Positions 33,748 to 44,857 of a stretch of DNA of 55,174 nucleotides are shown piece after piece (within the stretch, counting starts at the first letter, position 1; every line of letters starts with the position of its first letter). The DNA lies in assembly GCA_910592005.1 (NCBI GenBank), contig CAJVPP010000056.1:1-55174 (forward strand). Reading direction: 5' to 3'. Both the position numbers and the translations under genes were made by a program. The DNA comes from Funneliformis mosseae. Lineage: Eukaryota; Glomeromycota; Glomeromycetes; Glomerales; Glomeraceae. The notes below the pieces were generated by a model. The model made no database searches. It was not told the origin of the DNA and was given only the letters and a program-made list of their open reading frames with translations.

Positions 33748-35320
33748 ATGACTGCTGAATCAGACTCAGAATTAAAGAAATCGAATAAGCTGATAAAGAA
33801 CAAACAACGCCGAAAAAAGAAAAAGAGGCCACAATATAAAGTTGAAGGAGTAGAAAACGATACGAATGGAAAAGACAAGGTGATAATTTAATAATTTTAA
33901 TTTCTGATTAATAAAAAAAAAAAATAATATAATATTATATTATATTATATTTCTTTAACATTCTAAAATCGTCGGATATTTTGACTATAAATTGTAAACC
34001 AACGCTACAATAAATTATATCATTCAAATTATATAATGAAAAAAGTCTTCAGAAGTCGATGACGTGGAAAAAGTGGAAATTGAGTATGTATTACAACCTC
34101 TGGATGTATCTAACGATCCTTACTTTGAAGAATTCTCAAAGGTTTTTGCCCATTTTCAGATCGCCAATAACGAGTCTGAGGTATCGTGTTCTCAGTAAAT
34201 GTTTCTATATTTAAATATTTTATACGGTAATCGAAAGCATGATTTTTATTGAAAGGATAACATTTACTAAAGAACTTGGATAATGGTATAGGCACAGCCA
34301 GAGATTAAAGAAGAAGAAAAAGATGAGATTATTAAGTCTCAAGTCGATACAAAGGCAAAGGATTCAGATGTAGAATCAGACATGGAGACTGAAGAAGATA
34401 AACAGGACAAGGTGTCAAAGAAGAAACTAAAAAAACTGGCTCGATTAAGTGTTGCACAATTGAAACAGTTAGTAAAAAGACCAGAAGTCGTTGAGGTACA
34501 AATTGAAATTGTTTCTTTTTACTTATTAAAGCAAAGTACGGATTTGATATTAATTCAAAAAAAAATTTTTTTTCTTTTAGTGGGTGGACGTAACAGCAGC
34601 AGATCCTAAACTTTTAGTTAGCCTTAAAGCTTACAGAAATACGGTTCCAGTTCCACAACACTGGTCTCAAAAAAGAAAATATCTTCAAGGAAAAAGGGGA
34701 ATAGAAAAACCTGCCTTTGATTTACCTGGTATTTATTTTGCTGATTATTTATTATGTGTCGTTTAAATTATACTAAACTAAGTTTTTATTAATTTAGAAT
34801 TCATCAAGGATACTGGTATAATGGAAATGCGTGAGGCTGTTAAAGAAAAAGAAGATGCGGCCAAACTGAAACAAAAGACACGTGAGCGTGTACAACCTAA
34901 AATGGGAAAATTGGATATCGATTATCAGAAATTGCATGATGCATTTTTCAGATTTCAGTCCAAACCTAAGTTAACGATCCACGGGGAATTGTGAGTCAAG
35001 TTTGATTTGAAAGTCTCCATTATATGGTAAGAATTTATTGATTTAATATTGTGTTTATTGTTAAGGTACTACGAAGGTAAAGAATTTGAGACGAAGCTCA
35101 AAGAAAAAAAACCAGGACAACTTTCAGAAGAATTGAAAGCGGCCTTGAATATGCCACCGCTTGCTCCTCCACCATGGTTAATTGCAATGCAACGTTACGG
35201 GCCTCCACCTAGTTATCCTAATTTGAAAATTCCTGGGTTGAATGCACCGATTCCAGAAGGGTACATAATTTAATTTTTGGTACTAATTAAGGAAAATTGT
35301 GTAATTAATGTTTATTATTT

Positions 35321-35364
<44 letters not shown>

Positions 35365-36634
35365 AATAAATAGGGCTCAATGGGGTTTCCATCCTGGTGG
35401 TTGGGGAAAACCTCCTGTAGACGAAGTAAGTTTTAGATACCTATCGAGTGAAAATTTCAATAAATATTAACTTTACTATTTTTATAGTATAACCGTCCTT
35501 TGTATGGTGATGTCTTCGGAACATACCAACAAGAAATTCCGTCTGATGTAATTTTTTTTGTTTGGGTTTTTTTTTTAAAAAAAAATTCTGTTTTTTAAAT
35601 TATATTTAAATTATATAGATTGTTCAACCAATTGAACGTTCATTGTGGGGTGAACTAGAGCTCGAAGAAGAAGGTAAGGGATATGTTTTTTATTTTTATT
35701 TATTTTGTAGAATTAATAATATTGTTCTAAATGTAAAATTTATCATATAATAGAATCAGAAGAGGAGGAAGAGGAAGAAGAGGAAGAAATTCCAGAAGAT
35801 GAGTCTGCTGCGTCTAAAGCATTACAAGAAGGTCTGGTTACTCCTAGTGGCTTGTCAAGTGTACCAAGTGGCTTAGAAACTCCTGAATATATTGAGTTGA
35901 GGAAATTCCAAAACACCTCGACATCTACTGCAAACACGGCAAGCATAGCGAGTGGTTTAGAAACACCAAATTTTATTGAATTAAGAAAATATCAAAAGTA
36001 TGAATTTGAATATCCAAATAAAATAATGATCATGATTTTCAAATTTTGTTAACATCCGAATTTTTTTTTGTACAGGAGTGAAGAAGATGAACCTAAGCAA
36101 TTATATACAGTGCTTCCACAAAAGGAAGCGTCGATTTCGGGATTTATGGGATCACAACATGTATATGATATATCATCAGCAGCGGCAACAGCAACTGCGG
36201 GAGCAGCAACAAAGGGAACTAAGGTAAATTAAAATATTCCACAGAAATTTTGTAATCTTGACTAATAAATAATGTTACAATTTTTATAGCGAAAAGCAGT
36301 TGGTGCTGGCGTTGATGTAGCTTTGGATCCTTCAGAGATGGCTAACCTGGACGAAGAGACTTTAAGAGCCAAGTTTGAAGAAGCTCAACAGGTTATTGAA
36401 ATATTTTTTTTTAATTGCTTTTTTTATGAAGGTAAAATTTTTTTTATTAATATGCTATATTTTTAGGCTACTCTACCTGAGGGAGCACACGAAGATTTTT
36501 CTGATATGGTTGCCGAACATGCAAGTAAACAAGCAAAGAAAAGACAAAAGGTTGCAGATTCACGAGCAGCAGCAAGGGATTCAGGTCCTGGTGGAAGTTC
36601 AGGAACCAAGAAATATAAAGAATTCAAGTTTTAG
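33748..36634 (+). CDS. CUS1: Splicing factor 3b subunit 2 (SF3B2/Cus1)
   Basis: Thirteen exons join into 612 codons (611 residues): 33748-33879, 34046-34180, 34292-34495, 34581-34728, 34798-34990, 35066-35260, 35374-35425, 35488-35547, 35619-35673, 35754-35997, 36076-36223, 36290-36391 and 36467-36634. All introns are GT-AG. The protein holds the DUF382 region (LSVAQLKQLV, VPQHWSQKRKYLQGKRGIEK), then the PSP proline-rich domain (PPPWLIAMQRYGPPPSYPNL), an acidic Glu run and the conserved KKYKEFKF tail. It is part of the U2 snRNP SF3b complex that steadies branch-point recognition in the nucleus, with SF3B4 as its partner. The N-terminus is shorter than in humans (about 895 residues) and longer than yeast Cus1 (436). 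One intron holds a run of more than 30 A. No damage is seen. Confidence 0.95.
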
Positions 36635-36848
36635 CCAAGTGATTGGTAGGTACAAACTTGTTTTTTTTTTTAAAAAAAAATAATTTACATGAAAGAGGTA
36701 AATTTACAATAGATATAATGAAAATATAAATAATAAGTAAAAAAAGACTTTTATAATTTACAAATGGAATTGAATAAAAAATATATATATATGTGAACAT
36801 TTGTGAATAAAATATATCACAAATTTAAAAATTTTGAAAATTCCATCA

Positions 36849-38393
36849 TTACATTGAAGGTATCATCTCATTGTGAAGAATATCTTCAGATTTATCTTCA
36901 CCGAAATGTTTGGCAACTTCATTAAATTCATTATTTAAAGAATATCTCCAAATTTCTTTAGCATTTTCCCAATCTATCGAAACTTGATAACCACGTTTAT
37001 AAAATATATTATATAATCTTTTGTAATCACGAGAATCCAAATAAGAACGTAATTTTGATGATACAGGATAAATTTGTTCTTCAGGATTCCATCTAAAAGA
37101 AAAAAAAAGCAATTAAACAATGAAATGTTTTATAGGATGTAATTGATGTAATATCAAGTGAAACAACTTACATTTCTATTTCATCATCACGATTTCTTAC
37201 ATGACCATTGCAAAATGCCCAAGATACGGCCGATAAACCATGAATCCTCAAATCATCTGCTAACGAATCTACAAACACAAAAGAATTAGCTTTTAGTATA
37301 TCCTCGTAATAACGCGATGAAAACATAAAGTGAATTGAATTATTTACCACATAAACAATCAAAATAAGCTTGAAAGGCCGGATTGAGGAAAGTATAATGT
37401 TGCATGTGATATACGTATGCATTATGAAAATGTTCAGGAACATTAGAGAGACCATCCCAACCTTATAAACAAAGAAATCAGTAAATTCGAGTCAAAAAAA
37501 AAAAAAAAAAAGAATGAACGAATGAGCAGGTAAAATACCTTTGTGAACAGCCAAACTTATCAACATATTACCAGCTTTTCTACCAAATCTTAAACCGGGA
37601 TAATTTTGACCTGGAAATTGAGGTTTATCTTTGGAAAATTCACCACGTGGATCTAAATGAAGGAAGTGAGAAAATAAACACATTTAACAAAATCATTCTA
37701 TCTCATTATGAAATAAATAATAGCATTACCTTGCATACAAATCCATTCGATTAAACTTAATAAATATCTATCGTTTAAATGATTTTCCATAAATTTATAA
37801 ACTTCCGAGGCGCCAAAACCATCAATGTACTTAATCTTTTGGATTTGTTTATCTTTAAACTTTTCATTATGAAAAGTTTCGATCCTTCTTAAAATTTGAT
37901 AAGTTTTAAAATCACTATAAATGAAATCTTTTTTTCTTACAAATAAATTAATTAAAAATCGTCCATTAATCAAAGAATTGGTATACAATGATTTGTCAGT
38001 TACACACAATTGATGTACAAAATAATCGGAAGTATCAAGATTAATGATAATGTCTTTGTATCCTCTCTTCGCTAATTCTTTTTTTATACCGTATTTATCA
38101 AGATACAAATGAATTTCATCTAAAGAATAATCTCCTAAAAATTTTTGTGTGGAAGGTGCAAATAGATCATCATCCGTCAATACAAATGATGGTAATTCAT
38201 ATGCGTGTGCTAATTGTTGTAACGTGTTAATGAATTGGAATGAATTTATTGAGGAATTTACTCTTTTGCTTAAATTTTCGACGAATTCTTTTAGATAATG
38301 ATTGGTTTTTGTTGTAACGTTTTGATCGATTATGGAAGGTGGTATTTCTTCTTGAGGAACATGGTTGTTTTGTTTTTTTATTTGTTCAGACAT
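36849..38393 (-). CDS. Conserved protein of unknown function, 410 residues
   Basis: Five exons (38393-37730, 37652-37539, 37461-37348, 37268-37172 and 37092-36849) join with GT-AG introns into 411 codons without a stop. The hallmark block is FPGQNYPGLRFGR followed by SNVPEHFHNAYVYHM and AFQAYFDCL. I recall a similar PGQ-PGL-GR...P-HYHNA pattern from uncharacterised bacterial proteins, which would make this an ancient family, but I know no function. The His-rich HFHNA motif could bind metal or act in catalysis. No signal peptide or membrane segment is visible. It shares a 325-bp divergent spacer with the oxygenase gene and converges on SF3B2. Confidence 0.7.
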
Positions 38394-38718
38394 TTTATAT
38401 GTATATATAAATTTTTCGCGTTTGAAATTTTATTTAGTTGTTTGAATTTATTTGAATTTATTTAAATTTTTTTTCGCGTCCCTTTTGTTTAAAAAAGGAA
38501 ATTAAAAGTTTCAAAAAAATCAGGCTACAATTAAAACCTCACCTCATTATTAATGTTTATTATAAAAAAAATTGAGGCAACAATTTACATCATGTCGTCT
38601 TGGCAAAGACCACCCCCTATGTGTTGATGTCGATGATTTACATCATGACACCTTTGATCAATGATAAAATAAATGACATGATTTTTTTTTTTATTATATT
38701 CTTTCCTTGTTACTACCT
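38394..38718. promoter_or_regulatory. Shared divergent promoter region
   Basis: The 325 bases between the two opposite start codons must hold both promoters. The spacer contains T-rich tracts, a near-direct repeat TTTACATCATG (about 38584 and 38638), and an ACGACATGA-like stretch. No strong TATA box is seen on either strand. Confidence 0.4.
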
Positions 38719-40046
38719 ATGGAACAAATCCCAATAATTGATTTTTCATTATTTGATCAAATTGATTGTTCTAAAGAAATCAAGAGAGCAAGTGAAACTA
38801 TTGGATTTTTTTATTTAAAAAATCATGGAATTTCGCAAGATGAAGTTGATAAAATGTTTCAACTTGCAAGTAAAAAAAAAAAAAAAAATCAATTCTTTCC
38901 TTCTATCGTAATTATTGCGCTAATAAAGATGATTTTTTTTTTTTTTAGGCAAAAGAATTCTTTGATTTATCAAAAGAAGAAAAATTAAAATATACAGTGA
39001 ATGAAAATTATAACGGTTATGTTTCTGTTCATCAGGAAATGCTTGATCCTTCAAACCAAAAAATCGGTGATTGGAAAGAGTATGTTTGTTTTCTTTTGAA
39101 AAATTCATAGAAATTTCTATATTGAATCAAGTCCCATTTTTGATATATATACGTATATATATATATATATTGTAGATGTTTCAATTTCGGTAAATTACAT
39201 CATGAAAAACCGAGATCACAAATATTACCTCCATATTTCGAAGGGAAAAGTGAATTCATTAATAAATTCGAAAAGGTTTATATCATTGAAAAAATCAATC
39301 ACCTCTTTTTCATTTCCATTCACTTAAGTGTTCGCAATGATTTAATTTTAATTTAATTTATTCAGAAATGTCATCAGTTATGTATGAAAATCTTGCAAGC
39401 TTTTGCTATAGCGTTAGAAATACCACCAGAAGAAGGTGGTAAGAATTGGTTTGAACAAAGACACAAATATGAAAATGATTCCGGTGATACATTAAGGATA
39501 TTACATTATCCTCCTATCAAACATAACATTGATGAGAAAGATATTCGCGCGGGAAGGTAATAAAATGACATCTCATATATAATATTTTTTTCAATCATGT
39601 GTATCAAAGAATTAAGCGACTCATCATTATTGCTACGTAGTCACACGGATTACGGTACCCTGACAATTTTATTTCAAAAAGATATCGGAGGTTTGGAGGT
39701 AGAATTACCTTCGACAAAACAATGGATTTCTGCTCCTGTGATTAATGATTGCGTGTTGATTAATATAGCAGATTTATTAGAATATTGGTCGAAAGGTTTA
39801 TTTAAATCGACTAAACATCGTGTTGTATTTAATGATGATACTGTGAAAAAGGATAGATATAGCATAGCTTATTTTTGTCATGCTGAAAATGATGCTGGTT
39901 TGGATCCTATTCCAAGTAAATATTTAGAAAATTTGGTTCCGGTAAATCTGGAGAAGGGAATTTCTTACGGTGTTGACGGTGTTAAAAAACCTTCAACTGC
40001 CGGTGAACATTTAATGTATAGATTGGTCTCTACATACCAATACTAA
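38719..40046 (+). CDS. 2-oxoglutarate/Fe(II) oxygenase, isopenicillin-N-synthase-like
   Basis: Five exons (38719-38865, 38949-39079, 39176-39275, 39366-39556 and 39641-40046) give 325 codons, 324 residues. The N-terminal DIOX_N part reads IPIIDFSLFDQID and GFFYLKNHGIS, then AKEFFDLSKEEK. The core has the iron ligands His191 and Asp193 (SHTDYGTLTILF) and His249 (STKHRVVF), and the 2-oxoglutarate-binding Arg262-x-Ser264 (RYSIAYF). All key residues are present, so an active soluble dioxygenase is likely. The natural substrate cannot be told from sequence. The first intron must start with GC, since only the split after QL (GCAAGT donor) keeps the frame and gives LAKEFFDL. Fungal relatives act in secondary metabolism or hormone-like oxidation. 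Confidence 0.9.
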
Positions 40047-40262
40047 AAAAAAAAAAATTATCTTGAATACGAATAAAATGAAACTGTTGATACACCTTTG
40101 ACAATAGAAAAGGGAGAAACTGCCGGGAAAAATAAAAATGGGAAAATTGATCGAAGGTCCCCTGTAATCTTGTGATATTGTGAAACGAATAAAAAAAAAA
40201 TTTTTAATATAAAAGTTTCATTCCCCAAATCTTTTCACTTTTTTAGCTATTTTTGTATTGAA

Positions 40263-42020
40263 ATGGGAGGAACGCAAAGTACAGAGGCTAAAGGATATGG
40301 ATATCATGTATTACGGGTAACCGTAGAATTTAAAATTTATCTTTTTATTTTTTTTTGAATTTGAAAAGTTGTACTAATTCGTTTTCCCCTTATTATATGG
40401 TAGGTACAAGAGAATTCTCCTGCTTACACTGTAGGCATAGAACCATTTTTCGATTATATCGTTGGAATTAATGGAGTTCAATTGGTACCTTTTGTAAATT
40501 CAATTATTTTTGAATTCGTTTTTTGTTGGAGAATTTCAATGCATTATTAAGTAACATTTTTATCATATCTTTGCTTAGGTTATTGATAGTTCATATCTTC
40601 AAGAACAATTGCTTTTAAATATTGATAAAGAAGTCATCCTTTTAATTTATTCTACAAAAGAACAGGAATTTAGAGGTGTGTTGATAATTTTGCCTAATAG
40701 GAAGTAATTGTTGCTTCATTGCATCTTTTGTATTGATCAGTTTACATTGTTATTATTATTATTTGATAAAAAGAGGTTTCACTAATTCCTAATAAAGACT
40801 GGTCGAGCAATTCCCAAGATGGATTAATTGGTGAGAATTTTTTTTTAAGATATATATAGGTATTTATATGTTTTTTTAAAAGGAAAAAAAAAAAAAAATT
40901 TAGTTGACTATTCTTAACTATGTGATTGAAGAATAGGTTGTAGTATTCGATATTGTTTATATGAGGTTCGTCGAATTCGAAATTAATAATCGATCGAATC
41001 TTTATTTCAAAACTGTTTGATTAGATTTTTTTCAATAGATTCTAATTTTTTATTTCATTCTTTTGTTATACCGTAAAAAAAAAAAAAAAAATGATTTATA
41101 GAGCACTAACGAGAATGTGTGGCATATATTGGACGTTGCGGTGGATAGCCCGGCGGAAATGGCCGGTTTGGTATGAAATTTTGATTAGTTTTTTTTTTGT
41201 TATTTCCCCCAATCTTAGAAATTATTAAATTTTCCTTTCGTATTACCTATAATCAAGGTCTCAATGACAGATTACGTAATTGGAACACCGCATGCTACCC
41301 TACGTAACGAATCGGATTTTTATGATTTAATTGATGTATATTTGGGGAAACCACTTCGACTTTATGTATATAATGCTGATTTTGATGTTTGTAGAGAGGT
41401 ATTTTAACAATATTTCAAGATTTTCGAAAAGCGGGATGATTGGTCTTGGGGAAAAAAAAAAATTTATCAACTAATCCTTTGTTTCTACTGCCAAAAAGGT
41501 TATAATTGTTCCAAATCATGAATGGGGTGGTGAAGGATCTTTGGGTTGCGGAGTTGGTTACGGGTAAGCATTTATATGCACTAAACATTTGCCCAACCAA
41601 TACTTTACTGATTTTTTTTTTTTCAAAAATCATAGGTATCTTCATAGAATCCCAAAAACGAACAAATTCAAATCACATGAACAAGAATTTACATTACCGT
41701 GGGATGCTTCACCTCAAGAGACACGGATGGAATCATCAGTACCTGCTACCACTACCAATTTAACCAATTATCAACATTATAATCCCGAAAATGATACTAT
41801 AACACCAACTTTATATCACGTTGAAAGTAATAACAATGAGCAAAATGCTGAATTTTTTACTCCCGCAAATCTTCAACCAAAAATGATGAATATTGAAAAG
41901 GTGAGTAATGAAAGTGAGAATATAATAACTTCAGAAAAAGTTGGGATCAATGATAGAGAGATCGAGGAAGCTTTTGAAGAAAAAGTTATTCTTAATGAGA
42001 AGCAAGGAAAACAAGATTAA
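40263..42020 (+). CDS. GRASP-type Golgi reassembly-stacking protein
   Basis: Nine exons (40263-40316, 40404-40484, 40579-40675, 40774-40830, 40937-40965, 41102-41170, 41258-41398, 41499-41563 and 41636-42020) join into 326 codons, 325 residues. The start MGGTQS offers Gly2 for N-myristoylation, as in animal GRASPs, whereas yeast Grh1 is N-acetylated. Two PDZ-like repeats follow: [20 protein letters not shown]...INGVQL, then [12 protein letters not shown] and [19 protein letters not shown]. The last exon is a polar Ser/Pro/Asn-rich tail of about 125 residues, a likely phosphoregulated region. It tethers Golgi membranes and supports unconventional secretion. Its reading frame converges with the MAP kinase kinase gene. 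Confidence 0.93.
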
Positions 42021-42534
42021 TAATGATAACAATATACAAAATGATTTACATACGGTAAATTTTTTATTAATAGTTTAGACTTTTTTTTTCTCTTAAGGTG
42101 TGAAGATCTTTTATAAAATTATTTTAAGAGTTTTCTAAAACAAATATTTAATTAGTAGTTTAATACAGTAAATTTTTTCTTAATAAAATTTATATATCTG
42201 GTAGTTCTTTTTTTTTTTTTTTTTTTTCGTATATTAAATTAGTAAATATTTCAATACTTATACAAAAAAAAATATATATATATAATATAAAACATCCGAC
42301 CAAAATTGAAATACAAGCATTTAACTATAATAATGATTTTTAATCCGAACAGTCAAAAAAAAAAAAAAGGTTTAAACAGCTATTCTCAATTAAACTTTGG
42401 CTACTTGATTTGTTAAAATAATATATACATATACATATGTAGTATATTATTTTACGTATTTTAACGATAGTCGATTTCTTATTTCGTAAATTACAATGAA
42501 AAACTTCTTAGGGAAAAGAAAATACTAAATTTAA
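42021..42534. other. Convergent 3' intergenic region
   Basis: About 510 AT-rich bases separate the two converging stop codons. There are T and A runs and TATATA-type dinucleotide repeats (42276-42290, 42421-42440). No gene is present. AATAAA-like signals occur on both strands but I cannot pick the used one. Confidence 0.5.
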
Positions 42535-44176
42535 TCATTCATCCCATTCCCAAACCTGTTTAATCCATAAATTCAAATTCACACGTCTTTGTAATGACAA
42601 TTGGATAAATGGATGATCAAGCATTTGTTTAGGTGTAGGGCGTAACTCTCCATTCTTTTCCAAACTATTTAAAAAATTAGATGACTATTTAGAAACAAGA
42701 ACAAAGTGAATAAATGATCTATACATATTTTTTAACAAAAATTTTTACCAAATTTTTAAGAAATCTTGAAGTTCTTCACTCCATTCACACTCTGCACTAA
42801 GTGTGGGAGCAGGCATGTTCGCAATATGCGTAATTAATTCGATCGGGGACAATACAGAAGGAAACGGAAATTTATTTTCTGCAACTTCCATTATCGTTAA
42901 TCCCAAAGACCATACGTCAGCAGATACCTTATATGGCAAACCTCGAATTCGTTCAGGCTAAATATTCAAATAATTAACATGAGATGGGCTAAACGAGCAA
43001 ATGTCTACATTATGTAAAAAAAAAAAATCGATCAATCAAATAGCTGTTCTCACTTACGGCCATATAATAACTAGTCCCCAAAAAAGTTTCTGCCATTGAT
43101 GCGACTAATTTACCAGAGACTCCAAAATCGCAAATTTTTATTTCTCCCCTCCTGGTCACTAAGATATTCGACGGTTTTATATCTTAAAAAACAAGAAGAT
43201 ATTTCATTAGTTGCTACTTTAACCTAAGTAAATTATGTAAACAACTCTAACCTCTATGAATGATTTGTTTGCTATAGAGGTATACCAATCCTTTAAGAAC
43301 CTAATACAATCAAATAAGAAATCGTAAATCGTAAATTAAAATAAAATATAACTTGATATTTTTATAATAATAAAAACTTACTGATTCGCCAATTTTCCCA
43401 AGAATTACTTCTCCGATCCTTCCTTCTCTTTTGCTCACATTTTTGTAAATGGCATCTAAACTACCACCCTCACAATATTCCATGTAAATCGCGATCGATG
43501 AATTGCTATCTTCTAATGAAGCTCCAAAATATGCCACGATATTTGGTGAATGACATGTTCGAAGAAATTGAAGTTCACGAAGAATTTGCCTATGTATATT
43601 TGGCTCTGGGTCAACATTAATTTTCTGGAGAAAGGAATAATTTACATTTTTAGTATAAGATAAATATAATGATCAAAAATCTAGTAAAATTTGTTCGATC
43701 AATGAAAATTATATAAATATTAGATAGATCAAATTAATGAAGTTCAAAAATAAATTTTAAATTAAAATTAAAAAAACCTTTTTTGCCATTATGCGTCCGT
43801 CTCCAATATGTTTTACTTTAGTCACTGTACCACCGGCGCCCTCACCCAATCTAACCAGCTCTATAAAGTGTTCAGGATTTATTTCCACTGAATCCTCACC
43901 GTCTGGAACGGATACGCTTTTAATGGTTTCGTTTTGAAAAAGACTTCCGTTTTCTTCAGCTGGTGGCTGATGGTTTGGTTTTCCCATAGCCGTGATAAGT
44001 TCAGTAGTCAAGCGCTGTTGCTGTTGCGTCGCACTAGAACTACTCGAAGAATTTGGAGCAGGGACGATAAGTGGTGAAAGGGATGAAGGAGCTGAGGAAG
44101 AAGGGGTATGGGAATTGGAAGGAATTTCGAGACGAGTTGGGCGGGCATTACGGAGTATATGTTTACTACCTGACAT
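42535..44176 (-). CDS. MAP kinase kinase, Mkk1/Mkk2/Pek1-type
   Basis: Six exons (44176-43778, 43624-43382, 43300-43252, 43182-43058, 42957-42749 and 42664-42535) give 385 codons, 384 residues. The N-terminal 100 residues are Ser/Pro/Gln-rich and presumably regulatory. The kinase domain has the glycine loop GEGAGG (111-116), the Lys of MAKK (about 132), HRDIKPSN (229-236), DFG (249-251) and APE (272-274). The activation loop has the MAPKK spacing S-x-x-x-T (SMAET, Ser259 and Thr263), the sites a MAPKKK would phosphorylate. The [14 protein letters not shown] and ADVWSLG text is closest to the cell-wall-integrity MAPKKs, so it likely feeds an Slt2/Mpk1 MAP kinase. It is intact. The first intron has a weak GTTTTT donor. 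Confidence 0.92.
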
Positions 44177-44545
44177 TATTAGATTAATAAGAGTCTTTAT
44201 CGAAACTAAAAAAAAAAAAAACTTTCAAAAAGTATTTGTCTTTGACGTTATGTCTGAGACAAATTGGTCATCAAAATTTGTTAAGCTAATAAGCCGTATA
44301 TAAATTAGAAAGAGCGAAAATTTTATAAAAAAAAATTTAGCTTAAATTAATTTCATACTAAGTTAAAGTCACAAAATTAAATGATATCAATTTCCTAACA
44401 ATCATTTATACAATGAGAATTAGTGAAGAAATTCTTTATAGAAATTCTTTTTAAGTCTGGTCGGCCGAAATTATATTTTTAATTTTAATATTTATCATAA
44501 CATTTTAATTACCAAATAACTTTAATAAATTTAGACTTAAAATGT
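44177..44545. other. Upstream region of the MAP kinase kinase, and island edge
   Basis: The 370 bases hold an A-run close to the start codon and otherwise AT-rich sequence up to the Tigger left end at 44546. No TATA box stands out on the minus strand. Confidence 0.4.
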
Positions 44546-44857
44546 CAGTCAAACCTCTATATACCGATATAGATGTTTTTGGAAAAAAATATCGGTATAT
44601 CAAAATATCGGTACATTATGAAAATTTTATATATCGATAATAAAATGAAATTAATATCGGTATATAAAATTTTGTATAAAATTACAATGTAAAATAAATT
44701 ATTTAATAAAGTAATTTCATTTAAGTCAAATTCTAACAAAATACTTTGAAAAAAATAACGATATATTATTTATATTTATTTTTTTATTTAAATTTAGTAA
44801 CGCATTTTATTAGTATATTATTTATATTAAAATAGTGTATATAATATAAAAACTATA

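Noticed and set aside
35743..35946. Poly-Ser minus-strand ORF
   Set aside because: It is the complement of the Glu-rich exon of SF3B2.
39674..39865. 63-residue minus-strand ORF
   Set aside because: It is the shadow of the last exon of the oxygenase gene.
43992..44303. 103-residue plus-strand ORF
   Set aside because: It is antisense to exon 1 of the MAP kinase kinase, whose Ser-rich codons create the open frame.
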